From NCBI GenBank assembly GCA_913778765.1, contig CAJYXO010000122.1:1-64000 (forward strand): a stretch of 64,000 bases of DNA, given 5' to 3'. Each line of letters starts with the position of its first letter. Within the stretch, counting starts at the first letter, position 1. This DNA comes from an uncultured Massilia sp. GTDB taxonomy: Bacteria; Pseudomonadota; Gammaproteobacteria; Burkholderiales; Burkholderiaceae_D. A model generated the notes under the pieces. It ran no database searches. It was not told the origin of the DNA and saw nothing but the letters and a program-made list of their open reading frames with translations. Positions 26,892 to 35,023 of this stretch are shown here, one piece after another. The position numbers and the translations under genes are program-made.

Positions 26892-28985
26892 TTAAGCGTG
26901 CGGCGCGGTGATGATGCCGGTGCTGTCCAGCTTGATGGTCGAAGCGTCCACACCGGTCAGGGTGATGGTGACGATTTCGCCGGTGCCGGTGCCGGTCACA
27001 GCCGAGCTGTAAGCGTGGGTTTCGATCTGCAGGACGGTATCGCCGTTGTTGTTGCTGACGAAGATTTCCATTGCAGCGTCGTTGCCCTTCACGCCGGTCG
27101 CGCCGATTGCGCCCTGAACCAGGGTGTAGCCGGTGCCGACGTACAGCTGGTCGGCGCCTTGCAGGCCGAATGCAGCGATCGACGCATCCTTGTTGCTGAC
27201 AACGTAGACGTCCGAGGTGGCGCCAGCGAAGTTGGTGGTGTGCGATGCATCCAGGGTCACCACGGTGTAGCCCTTGTCGACCAGGACCTTGTTGTAGGCG
27301 TCCACGGTTGCTTTCAGGCCGTTCAGGGTGTCGACGTTCGCGCTGGCGGTCTGCAGAGCAGACACGTCTTTCGTCAGATCAGCGATCTTGTCGTTAGCAG
27401 CGCTCACTGCGTCCGAAGCGTTCTTCTGAGCGCTGACCAGCGGATTGAAGGCGGCGCTGCTAGCAGCGGCTTCAGCGTCAACCAGAGCCTTGAAGTCCAG
27501 GTAAGGAGCGCTGGCTGCACCACCGGCCTTCAGAACAGCCAGTTCGGTCTGGATCTGTGCCAGGGTCGGGTTCGCGCCAGCAGCGACGGTACCAGGGGTG
27601 GTGGTGTTGATGACAGTAGCGATCTTGGCGATCAGGTCAGCTTCGGTGTAGGTGCCAGCATAAGCGCCGCTACCAGCAACGGTGATGTCGCCAGCAGCGT
27701 CCGGAGCCACGTCCAGCAGGTTGGCGCCCAGCTGTGCGGTCACGACGTTGTCGTTCGCCTTGGTGACGTTGGTGAAGGTGGTCGCTTCTGCATTGAATGC
27801 AGCGATCAGCTCGGTCAGGCCGACATAGTCGCTGGCGCTCACGCCGGTAGCGATGGTTGCCTTGCCGTTAGCGATGTTAGCCAGCACCTTCTGGGAGCCG
27901 CCGGCCGGGGTGTACACCAGGGTGGTGCCCGACACGGTGACGGCGCTGCTTGCAGTGCCGCTGACCGGGTTGTTGATGCCGAACGAAGCTTCTTTGGCGG
28001 TCAGATCAGCCAGAGCAGCGGTTTCAGCGGTGTTGGCTGCTTTCAGAGCGGCCTTGGCGGCAGCCAGGGTCGACACTGCGTCGCCCAGGCCGGTCACGTC
28101 AGCGACGTCGGCGTTGGCATCAGCCAGGTTGCTTTGAGCGGTGCTCAGGATCTTGGCGTTGATGGTCTGCTGGTTTGCGACCAGGGCAGCGCGCACGTCG
28201 GCCGAAGTGGTGCTGCTGTACAGGGTGGAAGCAGCGGTGTCGGCGACGCCGTTGACGTCGGTGAAGTCAGCAGCGATATCAGCCACAGCCTTGGTCTTGG
28301 CAGCAGTGATGTCGGCAGCGTCTTTGGTGCCGCTCAGGTCAACGTCCTTGGTCGCGGTCGCGGTCACGTAGGCGTTGTAGGCCTTGGTGGCAGCGCTGGC
28401 TTGTGCCAGGGCGCCGGTCACCGAGAACGGGGTGCCAGCGGCAACGGCGTTAGCGACGGTGGTGTTCAGGGCGGCCGGCGAGGTAGCCGATGCCAGGGTC
28501 AGCGAGTCGGTCACGCCAGCCAGGAAGGTCTTGCCGACCTTGTTGGCTGCGTCGCCGCTGTAACCAGCTTTTTCTGCGTCGGTGTCGATGGCAGCGGTGA
28601 AGGCTGCAGCAGCGGTCACCTTGCTGTTGTAGGCGATCAGGTCGGTGCCTTGTGCGCCCTTGGCGACTTCTTGCACGACGTTGGCGACGGTGACTTTGCC
28701 GGCGTCCAGATTGCCAGCGTAGAAAGCGTTACCAGCAGCGTCAGCAGCGTGGCCGAAGATGTTCTGGTAAATGATGTCGACGATCTGCGCGTTGGTCTTG
28801 CCGCTGAAGGCAGCGGTGTACTCGGACGACTTGGCGAAGTCAGCCGAAATCTGGGCCATCACGGTTGCGCTGCCGTTAGCAGCTTCCAGAACGCCTTCGT
28901 AGTATGCCAGGCCAGCAGCATCTGCCGGACGGTTGAAGTAAGCGACGTACAGTTTCTGAATGTCGTTGTAATAGGTCGTTGCCAT
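26892..28985 (-). CDS. Large DUF4214 protein, probable T1SS substrate
   Basis: A 697-residue protein without an N-terminal signal peptide. Residues 1-180 are DUF4214 (IQKLYVAYFNRPADAAGLAY), shared with the short protein at 21296-21907. Residues about 180-580 are extremely rich in Ala, Thr, Val and Asp and poor in aromatic residues. The last 110 residues form a distinct beta-rich block (VYVVSNKDASIAAFGLQGAD through EIVTITLTGVDASTIKL). There are no RTX nonapeptides. Its composition, lack of Cys and position directly before an ABC-HlyD-TolC operon suggest a secreted surface, S-layer-like or matrix protein, with the uncleaved signal in the C-terminal block (inference). Its DNA is visibly less GC-rich and more uniform in codon use than its neighbours, as in highly expressed genes. 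GGAG lies 5 bases before the ATG. Confidence 0.85.
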   Translation of the reverse strand: MATTYYNDIQKLYVAYFNRPADAAGLAYYEGVLEAANGSATVMAQISADFAKSSEYTAAFSGKTNAQIVDIIYQNIFGHAADAAGNAFYAGNLDAGKVTVANVVQEVAKGAQGTDLIAYNSKVTAAAAFTAAIDTDAEKAGYSGDAANKVGKTFLAGVTDSLTLASATSPAALNTTVANAVAAGTPFSVTGALAQASAATKAYNAYVTATATKDVDLSGTKDAADITAAKTKAVADIAADFTDVNGVADTAASTLYSSTTSADVRAALVANQQTINAKILSTAQSNLADANADVADVTGLGDAVSTLAAAKAALKAANTAETAALADLTAKEASFGINNPVSGTASSAVTVSGTTLVYTPAGGSQKVLANIANGKATIATGVSASDYVGLTELIAAFNAEATTFTNVTKANDNVVTAQLGANLLDVAPDAAGDITVAGSGAYAGTYTEADLIAKIATVINTTTPGTVAAGANPTLAQIQTELAVLKAGGAASAPYLDFKALVDAEAAASSAAFNPLVSAQKNASDAVSAANDKIADLTKDVSALQTASANVDTLNGLKATVDAYNKVLVDKGYTVVTLDASHTTNFAGATSDVYVVSNKDASIAAFGLQGADQLYVGTGYTLVQGAIGATGVKGNDAAMEIFVSNNNGDTVLQIETHAYSSAVTGTGTGEIVTITLTGVDASTIKLDSTGIITAPHA

Positions 28986-29097
28986 TATTGCTCCAAAATA
29001 GATCGATCGATCAGTGAGTTATATCAAACAGCAGGTGAGACAAGTTTGTCCTGCCGCCCAACGTTCCGCATCATGACAGATGCCAGTTCACCAAAGA

Positions 29098-29113
29098 TGT
29101 GACCGTCATCACA
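29098..29113 (-). promoter_or_regulatory. CRP-type box upstream of the large DUF4214 gene
   Basis: TGTGACCGTCATCACA is an exact TGTGA-N6-TCACA site. It is centred about 94 bases before the start point predicted from the extended -10 at 29018-29023, near the -93.5 class I position known for CRP. Confidence 0.7.
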
Positions 29114-29360
29114 TTCGCGGAAGATTTCTTGTCTGGAATTTGTAAATTGCAGACAGCTAATCGGGCGTCATTATCGAAGAGTATTTGCACAGATGCAAGG
29201 AATGCGTTTAACGATCCTTATTAGCGCCCCAAATCGCCATGGAAATCTCTCCAATAATCACAATTTTTCGCTTAAGCACCTGTTTCTATTGCAAAAAATT
29301 TCACTTACTCAAGGAAAGTAACGAAACAATTAGATACAATATTTTATCGAACTACGAATA

Positions 29361-29389
29361 AAAAGACCCCAGACTTGCTGGGGTCTTTT
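29361..29389. terminator. Terminator of the FecR-domain gene
   Basis: AAAAGACCCCAG (29361-29372) and CTGGGGTCTTTT (29378-29389) form a perfect 12-bp stem around ACTTG, directly after the fecR stop on the minus strand. A/T tails on both sides allow termination in both directions. Confidence 0.9.
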
Positions 29390-29404
29390 CATATATTGAA
29401 TCTG

Positions 29405-30811
29405 TTAACGTGAACTTTGCTGCCAATACGTTACGCCATTCGCCGTACGCTTATCATCCAAGCGGCTATCGAAGATATACGCAGCCGAACCGCCGTTTTG
29501 CTTGCTCAGCAATCCTTGCAAGTTCAAGACCCCTTGCTGGCTGCTGCCAACGCTGCCGTTCAAGCGCCCATCCGCCCCAACGGTTCCCTCGCCCTGTAGT
29601 TTGAACGCTTCGGCTCCACTCGTCAGATCGAAGCTGGTAGCAAAACTCTTGCTGCCGAAATTCACCGTCAGGGCGCCGTTCGACAACGAGGCCGGCGTCT
29701 CAACGCGAAAGGTCGGTGTATAGTCCGTATAAATAAAGGCTTCGCTCGCCTTGAGCTGAAAGCCGACGCTACCGTTGTTCGGCATTACAAACGTATCAGG
29801 TCCCATACTGCGCAATAAGGCGTAGTTACCATTCAGCGCCAGGATTTCGTTCTGCTCCGCCGCCTGAGGAAGATTGAACGTCGGCGCCCGGCCAGCCACC
29901 ACCTGCCAGCGCCCCCAGACGACATCGCGGTCCGGCAACACGATGGCCGCCACGACCGGCGGCGCCGGCGGCGGCGTCACCGGCGGCTCCGACGGCACCG
30001 GGGCCGGCACCGGATCGGGCACCGTCACCACCGGATCAGGCACCTGCACCGGGGGCGGCGCCGGCTTCTCGACCGCCTTGACCAGGTCCACCGTCTTTTG
30101 CGCATCCAGGTTCGGCTGGCCGCCAACCGCGGCGCCCCCGCCCACGCCCACGCCATGCGCCAGCGGCTCATCCGCGCGCGGCGGCGACACCTGGTCCGGC
30201 GACAGCGGGCTGCCCTGCATCAGCTGGGGCGCGACCTGGCCGCGCTGCACCTGCAGCAGCTGGCCGCGCTGGGCCGCGCTCAGTTCACGGCTGGTGCTGC
30301 CCTCGCAGGGACCGGCGCCGCCCGGATTGCAGGCGCCGCCGAAGCCGCTCATCACGATGGCGCCGGACAGCACCGCGACGCGCGAGGTGTCGTGGTCGGT
30401 GAACACCGTGAAGTCGGTGCCGCGCACGCCGATCGCCGCGACCGGGGTGTTGAAACGGAAGTTCTGGCGCGCCTTCTTGACGGCGTCGCCGGATTTGCTG
30501 CGTGCAACGCCGCTCAGCAGTTCGAACTTGACGCGGGTGTTGGCCGGATTCTTCGCGTCGATCTGGTAGGTGTCGATCCGCGCCTGGCTGTTCGGGCGCA
30601 GGATGAACAGGCCGTTGTCGGCCGTCTTGATGTACATGAAGCCGTCCGGGCCGGTGCTGAGCATCTGGCCTTCCTGGACGAAGCCGCCTTCGACGGCGGC
30701 TTGGCCGGCCACATTGGCCTTGCCCGCAACAAAAATGATCTTGCCAGCCTCAGCTGCCTGAGCGGTCTGGACGACGCACGCGAATGCGATAACGATGAGT
30801 GAACGCCACAT
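29405..30811 (-). CDS. Secreted FecR-domain protein with a C-terminal small barrel
   Basis: A 468-residue exported protein. A signal peptide (SLIVIAFACVVQTAQAAEA, cut after AQA) is followed by a FecR domain at about residues 45-170 (NGLFILRPNSQARIDTYQID, then AAIGVRGTDFTVFTDHDTS). Gln-rich and Pro-rich linkers (about 195-330, PVTPPPAPPVV) lead to a C-terminal beta-rich domain (FGSKSFATSFDLTSGAEAFK, then GVLNLQGLLSKQNGGSAAYI). The last part resembles the small handle barrel of TbpB-like proteins (inference). Classical FecR is an anti-sigma factor in the inner membrane; here there is no membrane helix and no ECF sigma gene, so that role is unlikely. ATG 30811 has AAGGGG upstream and follows a class II-like CRP box. 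It diverges from the cyclase operon and is probably its periplasmic or surface partner. Confidence 0.82.
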   Translation of the reverse strand: MWRSLIVIAFACVVQTAQAAEAGKIIFVAGKANVAGQAAVEGGFVQEGQMLSTGPDGFMYIKTADNGLFILRPNSQARIDTYQIDAKNPANTRVKFELLSGVARSKSGDAVKKARQNFRFNTPVAAIGVRGTDFTVFTDHDTSRVAVLSGAIVMSGFGGACNPGGAGPCEGSTSRELSAAQRGQLLQVQRGQVAPQLMQGSPLSPDQVSPPRADEPLAHGVGVGGGAAVGGQPNLDAQKTVDLVKAVEKPAPPPVQVPDPVVTVPDPVPAPVPSEPPVTPPPAPPVVAAIVLPDRDVVWGRWQVVAGRAPTFNLPQAAEQNEILALNGNYALLRSMGPDTFVMPNNGSVGFQLKASEAFIYTDYTPTFRVETPASLSNGALTVNFGSKSFATSFDLTSGAEAFKLQGEGTVGADGRLNGSVGSSQQGVLNLQGLLSKQNGGSAAYIFDSRLDDKRTANGVTYWQQSSR

Positions 30812-30831
30812 GGATTTCCCCTTTTCGCCCG

Positions 30832-30875
30832 AATGTACCTTGCTTGGCGAAACTAGCTCTGTGATAAGCATCACA
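30832..30875 (-). promoter_or_regulatory. CRP-type box and -10 upstream of fecR
   Basis: TGTGATAAGCATCACA (30860-30875) is an exact TGTGA-N6-TCACA palindrome. On the minus strand TACATT (30832-30837) is a plausible -10. The box centre lies 35.5 bases from its downstream end, essentially class II CRP spacing. The site is shared with the divergent cyclase promoter region. Confidence 0.75.
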
Positions 30876-30959
30876 TTGTAATCCCGATGAGCGATGGGCG
30901 GAGGAATCAATAAATACCGAACATATCAAAATAATAATGTCTGAGAGCAACAAACTCGT

Positions 30960-30965
30960 TATACT
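30960..30965 (+). promoter_or_regulatory. -10 element of the cyclase operon
   Basis: TATACT lies 41 bases before the GTG start of the cyclase in an AT-rich stretch. No good -35 is seen. The CRP-type box at 30860-30875 is about 104 bases before the predicted start point. Confidence 0.4.
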
Positions 30966-31005
30966 CTGTCGTTGAAAAGAATGACAACAAGATAAAAGAG
31001 CAGGC

Positions 31006-32865
31006 GTGGCACTTCTTCCTTCCATTTCTTCGGCGGCCTTGCGCTGGCTGATCGCACTCGCCGCCGTGCTGTTGTGCGCATGGATGCAATGGGGCCCGCT
31101 GCCCCGCAACGCCTTCCTGCCCGACGAATGGCTGCGCGATGCCTACCTGCGTCTGCAGGTCAGTACGGCGGAAGAGCCGCGTGTGCTGGTCGTCGACATC
31201 GACGAGGCCAGCCTGGCCCGGCTCGGCCCCTGGCCATGGCCGCGCGAGCGGATCGCCGACCTGGTCGAGATGCTGCTGACCCGTTACGAAGCGCGCGGCG
31301 TAGCGCTCGACATCATGTTGCCCGAAAGCGAAAAAACCGTCGGCGATACGCGCCTGGCGTTGTTGGCGCGCCACGGTCCGGTGGTGCCGCTGCAGGCTTT
31401 CGACTTCAACCGCACGCGCGAACTGCAGGTGCGCGTGGGTGCGCTCGGCGGCGCCGTCGCCTCGCCGCTGCGCGGCGTGAAGGCCACCGGCTATATCGGC
31501 AACTACCCTGCCCTGGCGGCGGCACCGCATGTCGGCGCGGCCGCCTACATCACGGACCCCGACGGCGTCCTGCGGCGCGTGCCCCTGCTGACCGAATTCG
31601 AAGGGAAGCAGTATCCGGCGCTGGCGCTGGCCCTGCTCGAATGCTGCTCCGGCAAGCCGGCGCCGCGGCTCGACACCAACGCGATCCGGGTCGGCTTCGA
31701 CCGCGACTGGAATGCCTACACCGTGGTCAGCGCCGCCGACATCCTCGACGGCGCCATCGATCCGCCCAGCGCCGCGCGGCGCCTGGTGGTGGTCGGCTCG
31801 TCCTCGCTGGGCATGGCGGACCGCGTGACCACGCCGCTGGGCGCCGATCGTCCCGGGCTCGGGGTCCAGGCCAACATGCTGACCACCCTGCTCGACCGCC
31901 AGGCCGGGCGGGCGCCCGCGCCGTGGCCGGGACGCCTGATCGCCTGCGCCTTCGCGCTGCTGACCGCCGTGGTGGCGACGCTCGCCTTCCCGCGCCTGTC
32001 CGCCGTCGCCAGCATGGGCCTGCTGGCCGCCGGTTCGGCGCTGTGGCTGGTCCTCGCCGGCCTTGCCAGCCGCCACGATCCGGCGTTCTCGCCGGTCGGG
32101 CCGCTGGCGACCAGCCTGTTCCTGCTGGCGGTGGCCGTGCCCTGGCAGTGGCAGCTTGCCCAGCGCCGCTCGCGCCATCTGCTGTCGACCCTGCGCCAGT
32201 ATGTCGCGCCGTCCGTGGTCGAGGAACTGCTGCGCAGCGAAGCCGAGGATCCGCTGGCGCCGCGCCAGCTCGACGTCACCACCCTGATCGCCGACATGGA
32301 AGGCTATACCAGCCAGGTCGAGGCGCTGCCGGTGGCGGAAGCGTCGCGCCTGACGCGCGACTTCCTGGCCTGCCTGACCGGCCCCGTCATCGACACCATG
32401 GGCACGCTGGACAAATACACCGGCGACGGCCTGGTCGCGTTCTGGGGCGCGCCGCTGCCGATCGCGGAGCATGCCGACCTCGCGCTCGACGCCGCCCGCG
32501 AGATCCTGCGCCGCGTCGAGGCGCTGAGCCTGCGCCACCAGGCCGCCGGCCACGCGCCGCTGCGGGTCCGGATCGGCATCGAAAGCGGGCCGGCGATGGC
32601 AGGCGACTTCGGCACTTCCTTCCGCAGCATATATACTGCGGTCGGCGACAGCGTGAACACCGCCTCGCGCCTGGAACAGGTGGCGCGCGATTTCCCCCAC
32701 GACGTCATCATCGGCGCCGGCACGGTCGAACGTGCGCGGCGCCATACATTCATCCTGCTGGGCGAGCGCCGGCTGCGCGGCAAGGAAAACCCGACCATTC
32801 TTTACACTTTGACATCCAGCATGAAGCAGGAAGGCAGCACCGTTCTCCGCGAGTCCACCCGATGA
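31006..32865 (+). CDS. CHASE2-domain class III adenylate cyclase
   Basis: A 619-residue membrane enzyme that should make cAMP from ATP. One N-terminal helix (WLIALAAVLLCAW) precedes an extracytoplasmic CHASE2 sensor (about residues 30-300, including VLVVDIDEASLARLGPWPWP). Three helices follow (about 306-385), then a cytoplasmic catalytic domain. Catalytic residues are complete: metal aspartates D430 (IADMEGYT) and D474 (YTGDG), adenine-selecting K470, and transition-state N551 and R555 (VNTASRLE). The start is GTG at 31006, the first in-frame start that keeps the N-terminal helix. It overlaps the next gene by ATGA and heads a cyclase/TPR-barrel/CRP operon, divergent from fecR. The lysine favours cAMP over cGMP. 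Confidence 0.9.
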   Translation: MALLPSISSAALRWLIALAAVLLCAWMQWGPLPRNAFLPDEWLRDAYLRLQVSTAEEPRVLVVDIDEASLARLGPWPWPRERIADLVEMLLTRYEARGVALDIMLPESEKTVGDTRLALLARHGPVVPLQAFDFNRTRELQVRVGALGGAVASPLRGVKATGYIGNYPALAAAPHVGAAAYITDPDGVLRRVPLLTEFEGKQYPALALALLECCSGKPAPRLDTNAIRVGFDRDWNAYTVVSAADILDGAIDPPSAARRLVVVGSSSLGMADRVTTPLGADRPGLGVQANMLTTLLDRQAGRAPAPWPGRLIACAFALLTAVVATLAFPRLSAVASMGLLAAGSALWLVLAGLASRHDPAFSPVGPLATSLFLLAVAVPWQWQLAQRRSRHLLSTLRQYVAPSVVEELLRSEAEDPLAPRQLDVTTLIADMEGYTSQVEALPVAEASRLTRDFLACLTGPVIDTMGTLDKYTGDGLVAFWGAPLPIAEHADLALDAAREILRRVEALSLRHQAAGHAPLRVRIGIESGPAMAGDFGTSFRSIYTAVGDSVNTASRLEQVARDFPHDVIIGAGTVERARRHTFILLGERRLRGKENPTILYTLTSSMKQEGSTVLRESTR

Positions 32866-34139
32866 GCCGGCGTCTGCTTGCGGCCGCGCTGCCGGCCGCG
32901 TTGGCGTTCATGGCCGCCCTGGCGCCCGCCTGCGCGCGCGCCGCCGAGGACGCGTCCTTGCCGGCGGCAGCCGCACCGGACACCGCGGCGGGCGCGCCGG
33001 ACCAGCAGGAAGCCCTGTACCAGGAAGCCCTGCTGGCCCTGTCCGAAGGCCGCCGCACGGATGCCTCGCGGATCCTGCGGCGCCTGGTCGAACTGGCGCC
33101 GCGCCACGCCGGCGCCTGGCTCGAACTGGCCCTGACCCAGTGCGGCCTCGGCAACGCCGACGAAGCCGAGCGCCTGTTCGCCACCGTCGAAACCCGTTTC
33201 AATCCGTCGCGCGACATCCTCGAAGTGATCTCGCAGACGCGCGAGGAAGGCTGCCGTCCGTGGACCCCGAACAGCGCGCTGTCGGTGTCCTTCGGCCGCG
33301 GCTTCGACCACAACGTCAACCAGGGCGCCAGCACCTCCACGCCCACGCTGGGCGGCGTTTCGGTAGAACTGCTGGACGACTTCCTGCCGAAGAAGGATGC
33401 CTACGTGACCGCCGGCGTCGACTACCTGCGCGACCTGACGCCGAACGGCACGATCGGCTTCGCGCAGTTGCAGTCGCGCCGCAACGACAGCCTGCGCCAG
33501 TTCGATTCCAGCGCGCTGTTCGGCGGCGTCGAATCGCCCTGGCGCTTCGGCAAGTGGGCCCTGCGCTCGACGCTGGTGGCCGGCATGGTCAGCCTGGGCG
33601 GGCACCTGTACCAGCGCCAGGCCCAGGCCCAGCTGCGGGTGGCGCCGCCGCTGTCGCTGTCGAACAACACCACCTTCAACCTGATGGGCGGCTGGACCTG
33701 GACCGATTATCAGCGCCTGACGAACTTCGACGCCCGCACGCTGGAGCTGCGCCCGGAGCTGTCGCACCGCACCGGCAGCCTGTACCTGGCCACCAGCCTC
33801 GGCCTGCTGAGCGACCGCGGCAACGCCCTGCGGCCGGGCGGCAACCGCCATGGCCAGCTGCTGAACCTGCTGCTGCGCAGCCCCTTGTGGGCCGGCCTGA
33901 CAGGCGAACTCGGCTACACCCGCCAGACCTGGCGCAGCGCCCAGGCCTACGCGCCGGATCTCCTGATTCCGGAGGTCCGCAACCAGGAAACGCATGTGCT
34001 GCGCGCCACCCTGACTTATCCGATCGACAAGAACCACAGCCTGATGCTCGAAGCGCGTGGCGTACTGAATCGGGAAAACATCGAGATCTTTCAGTACAAT
34101 AACCGCCAGTTCCAGTTGAGCTGGCGTTGGCAACCCTGA
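32862..34139 (+). CDS. TPR plus outer-membrane beta-barrel protein
   Basis: A 425-residue exported protein. A signal peptide (LPAALAFMAALAPACARAAE) is followed by a short TPR region (about residues 45-125, EALLALSEGRRTDASRILRR) and a barrel of about 14 strands from residue 145, which begins LSVSFGRGFDHNVNQG and ends with the aromatic-rich FQLSWRWQP. This two-part plan, periplasmic TPR plus barrel, is that of Slam/DUF560 (type XI) translocons and of several porin-like proteins. Family membership cannot be settled by eye. It sits between the cyclase and the CRP-type regulator with an ATGA overlap upstream. It may export or display the FecR-domain protein or pass a surface signal (inference). 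Confidence 0.72.
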   Translation: MSRRLLAAALPAALAFMAALAPACARAAEDASLPAAAAPDTAAGAPDQQEALYQEALLALSEGRRTDASRILRRLVELAPRHAGAWLELALTQCGLGNADEAERLFATVETRFNPSRDILEVISQTREEGCRPWTPNSALSVSFGRGFDHNVNQGASTSTPTLGGVSVELLDDFLPKKDAYVTAGVDYLRDLTPNGTIGFAQLQSRRNDSLRQFDSSALFGGVESPWRFGKWALRSTLVAGMVSLGGHLYQRQAQAQLRVAPPLSLSNNTTFNLMGGWTWTDYQRLTNFDARTLELRPELSHRTGSLYLATSLGLLSDRGNALRPGGNRHGQLLNLLLRSPLWAGLTGELGYTRQTWRSAQAYAPDLLIPEVRNQETHVLRATLTYPIDKNHSLMLEARGVLNRENIEIFQYNNRQFQLSWRWQP

Positions 34140-34156
34140 TCGATATTGATGTCCAC

Positions 34157-34894
34157 ATGACCGCTCTCAGCAAGGCTTTCTCTTCCGAACCCGTGCCCGC
34201 ACTGCAGGAAGTGCAGATCCAGGTCCACCTGCGCAAGATTCCGCTGCTGGCCGACCTGACCCAGGACGAGATCGCCGCGATCCGGCCCGAGTTGCGCTTC
34301 CGCCACTACAACAAGCGCGAAGTCGTGCTGCACAAGGGCGGCAGCGGCGACGGCCTGCTGTTCCTGCTGTCCGGCCAGCTGCAGGTGGTCGACATCACCG
34401 AGGATGGCCGCGCGATCGGCCTGCGCATGCTGGCGCCGGGCGACTTCTTCGGCGAAATCGCGCTGATCAACAATTCCACCCGCTCGGCCTCGGTGGTGGC
34501 GATCAGCGACGTGCTGGTGGCCTTCCTGCCGGCGGCCACCGCCCTGCACCTGTTCTCGCATTCGCCCAGCGTGGCCAAGCAGATGCTCAAGCACCTGGCG
34601 CAGAAGATCCAGCGCGATTCGGAATTCCGCGCGGTCCTGAGCATCAACAACACCGCGCGCCGCATCTACACTTATTTGTCGCTGCTGCAGAAACAGACCG
34701 ACGACGGCAGCGACCAGGCGGTCGTGGAAAACCTGCCGACCCACCAGGACATCGCCAACATGATCAACACCAGCCGCGAGACCGTGACCCGCGCGCTGCT
34801 GACCCTGGTACAGCAGGGGATCGTGCAGAAGGAAGCGAACCGCCTGGTCATTCTCGATCCCGAGGCGCTTCAGAAGCTCGTCCAGGGTCCCTGA
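34157..34894 (+). CDS. CRP/FNR-family regulator, CRP-like
   Basis: A 245-residue cyclic-nucleotide-responsive regulator. The cNMP-binding domain spans about residues 25-145. Its phosphate cassette FGEIALINNSTRSAS keeps the key E100, R109 and S110. A dimer helix follows, then a winged HTH with HQDIANMINTSRETVTRALL. R207, E208 and R212 match the three CRP residues that read TGTGA (RExxxR). There are no FNR-type N-terminal cysteines. ATG 34157 is the first ATG in frame; a TTG at 34127 would overlap the barrel gene. It is the last gene of the cyclase operon. Three exact TGTGA-N6-TCACA boxes lie nearby, so local autoregulatory cAMP control is likely. It could be the organism's only CRP or a local paralogue. 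Confidence 0.88.
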   Translation: MTALSKAFSSEPVPALQEVQIQVHLRKIPLLADLTQDEIAAIRPELRFRHYNKREVVLHKGGSGDGLLFLLSGQLQVVDITEDGRAIGLRMLAPGDFFGEIALINNSTRSASVVAISDVLVAFLPAATALHLFSHSPSVAKQMLKHLAQKIQRDSEFRAVLSINNTARRIYTYLSLLQKQTDDGSDQAVVENLPTHQDIANMINTSRETVTRALLTLVQQGIVQKEANRLVILDPEALQKLVQGP

Positions 34895-35023
34895 TCGGGC
34901 CGATTTGCGGACATTTGTTCCGCATTTCGTTACATTTGTCGTAATTGTGCGGCAGTACCGTAGAGTATAATTTCGCGCTCTGATGGATTGCCAAATGATG
35001 AAGACTTACCCGACGCTCCTGCC
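34895..35023 (+). promoter_or_regulatory. Promoter region of the polysaccharide export cluster
   Basis: A perfect -10 TATAAT lies at 34966-34971, with a weak -35 (TTGTGC, 34945-34950, 15-base spacing). A small inverted repeat (TGCGGA 34906-34911, TCCGCA 34919-34924) could end the CRP transcript. No CRP-type box is seen here. Confidence 0.5.

Larger units (their letters stand above)
28986..29404 (-). promoter_or_regulatory. 419-base leader/promoter region of the large DUF4214 gene
   Basis: This AT-rich gap holds no credible gene. On the minus strand an extended -10 (TGA then TATAAC, 29018-29026) is the best promoter element, giving a leader of about 25-30 bases with a GATCGATCGATC run (29001-29012). 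An exact CRP-type box lies further up at 29098-29113 and a terminator for the FecR gene at 29361-29389. Confidence 0.55.

Noticed and set aside
26892-28985. The large DUF4214 protein as an RTX toxin or protease
   Set aside because: There are no glycine-rich calcium-binding nonapeptides and no zinc-protease motif.
29405-30811. FecR as part of a classical FecI/FecR/TonB signalling locus
   Set aside because: There is no ECF sigma factor or TonB receptor gene near it, and the protein has a cleavable signal peptide instead of a single inner-membrane helix.
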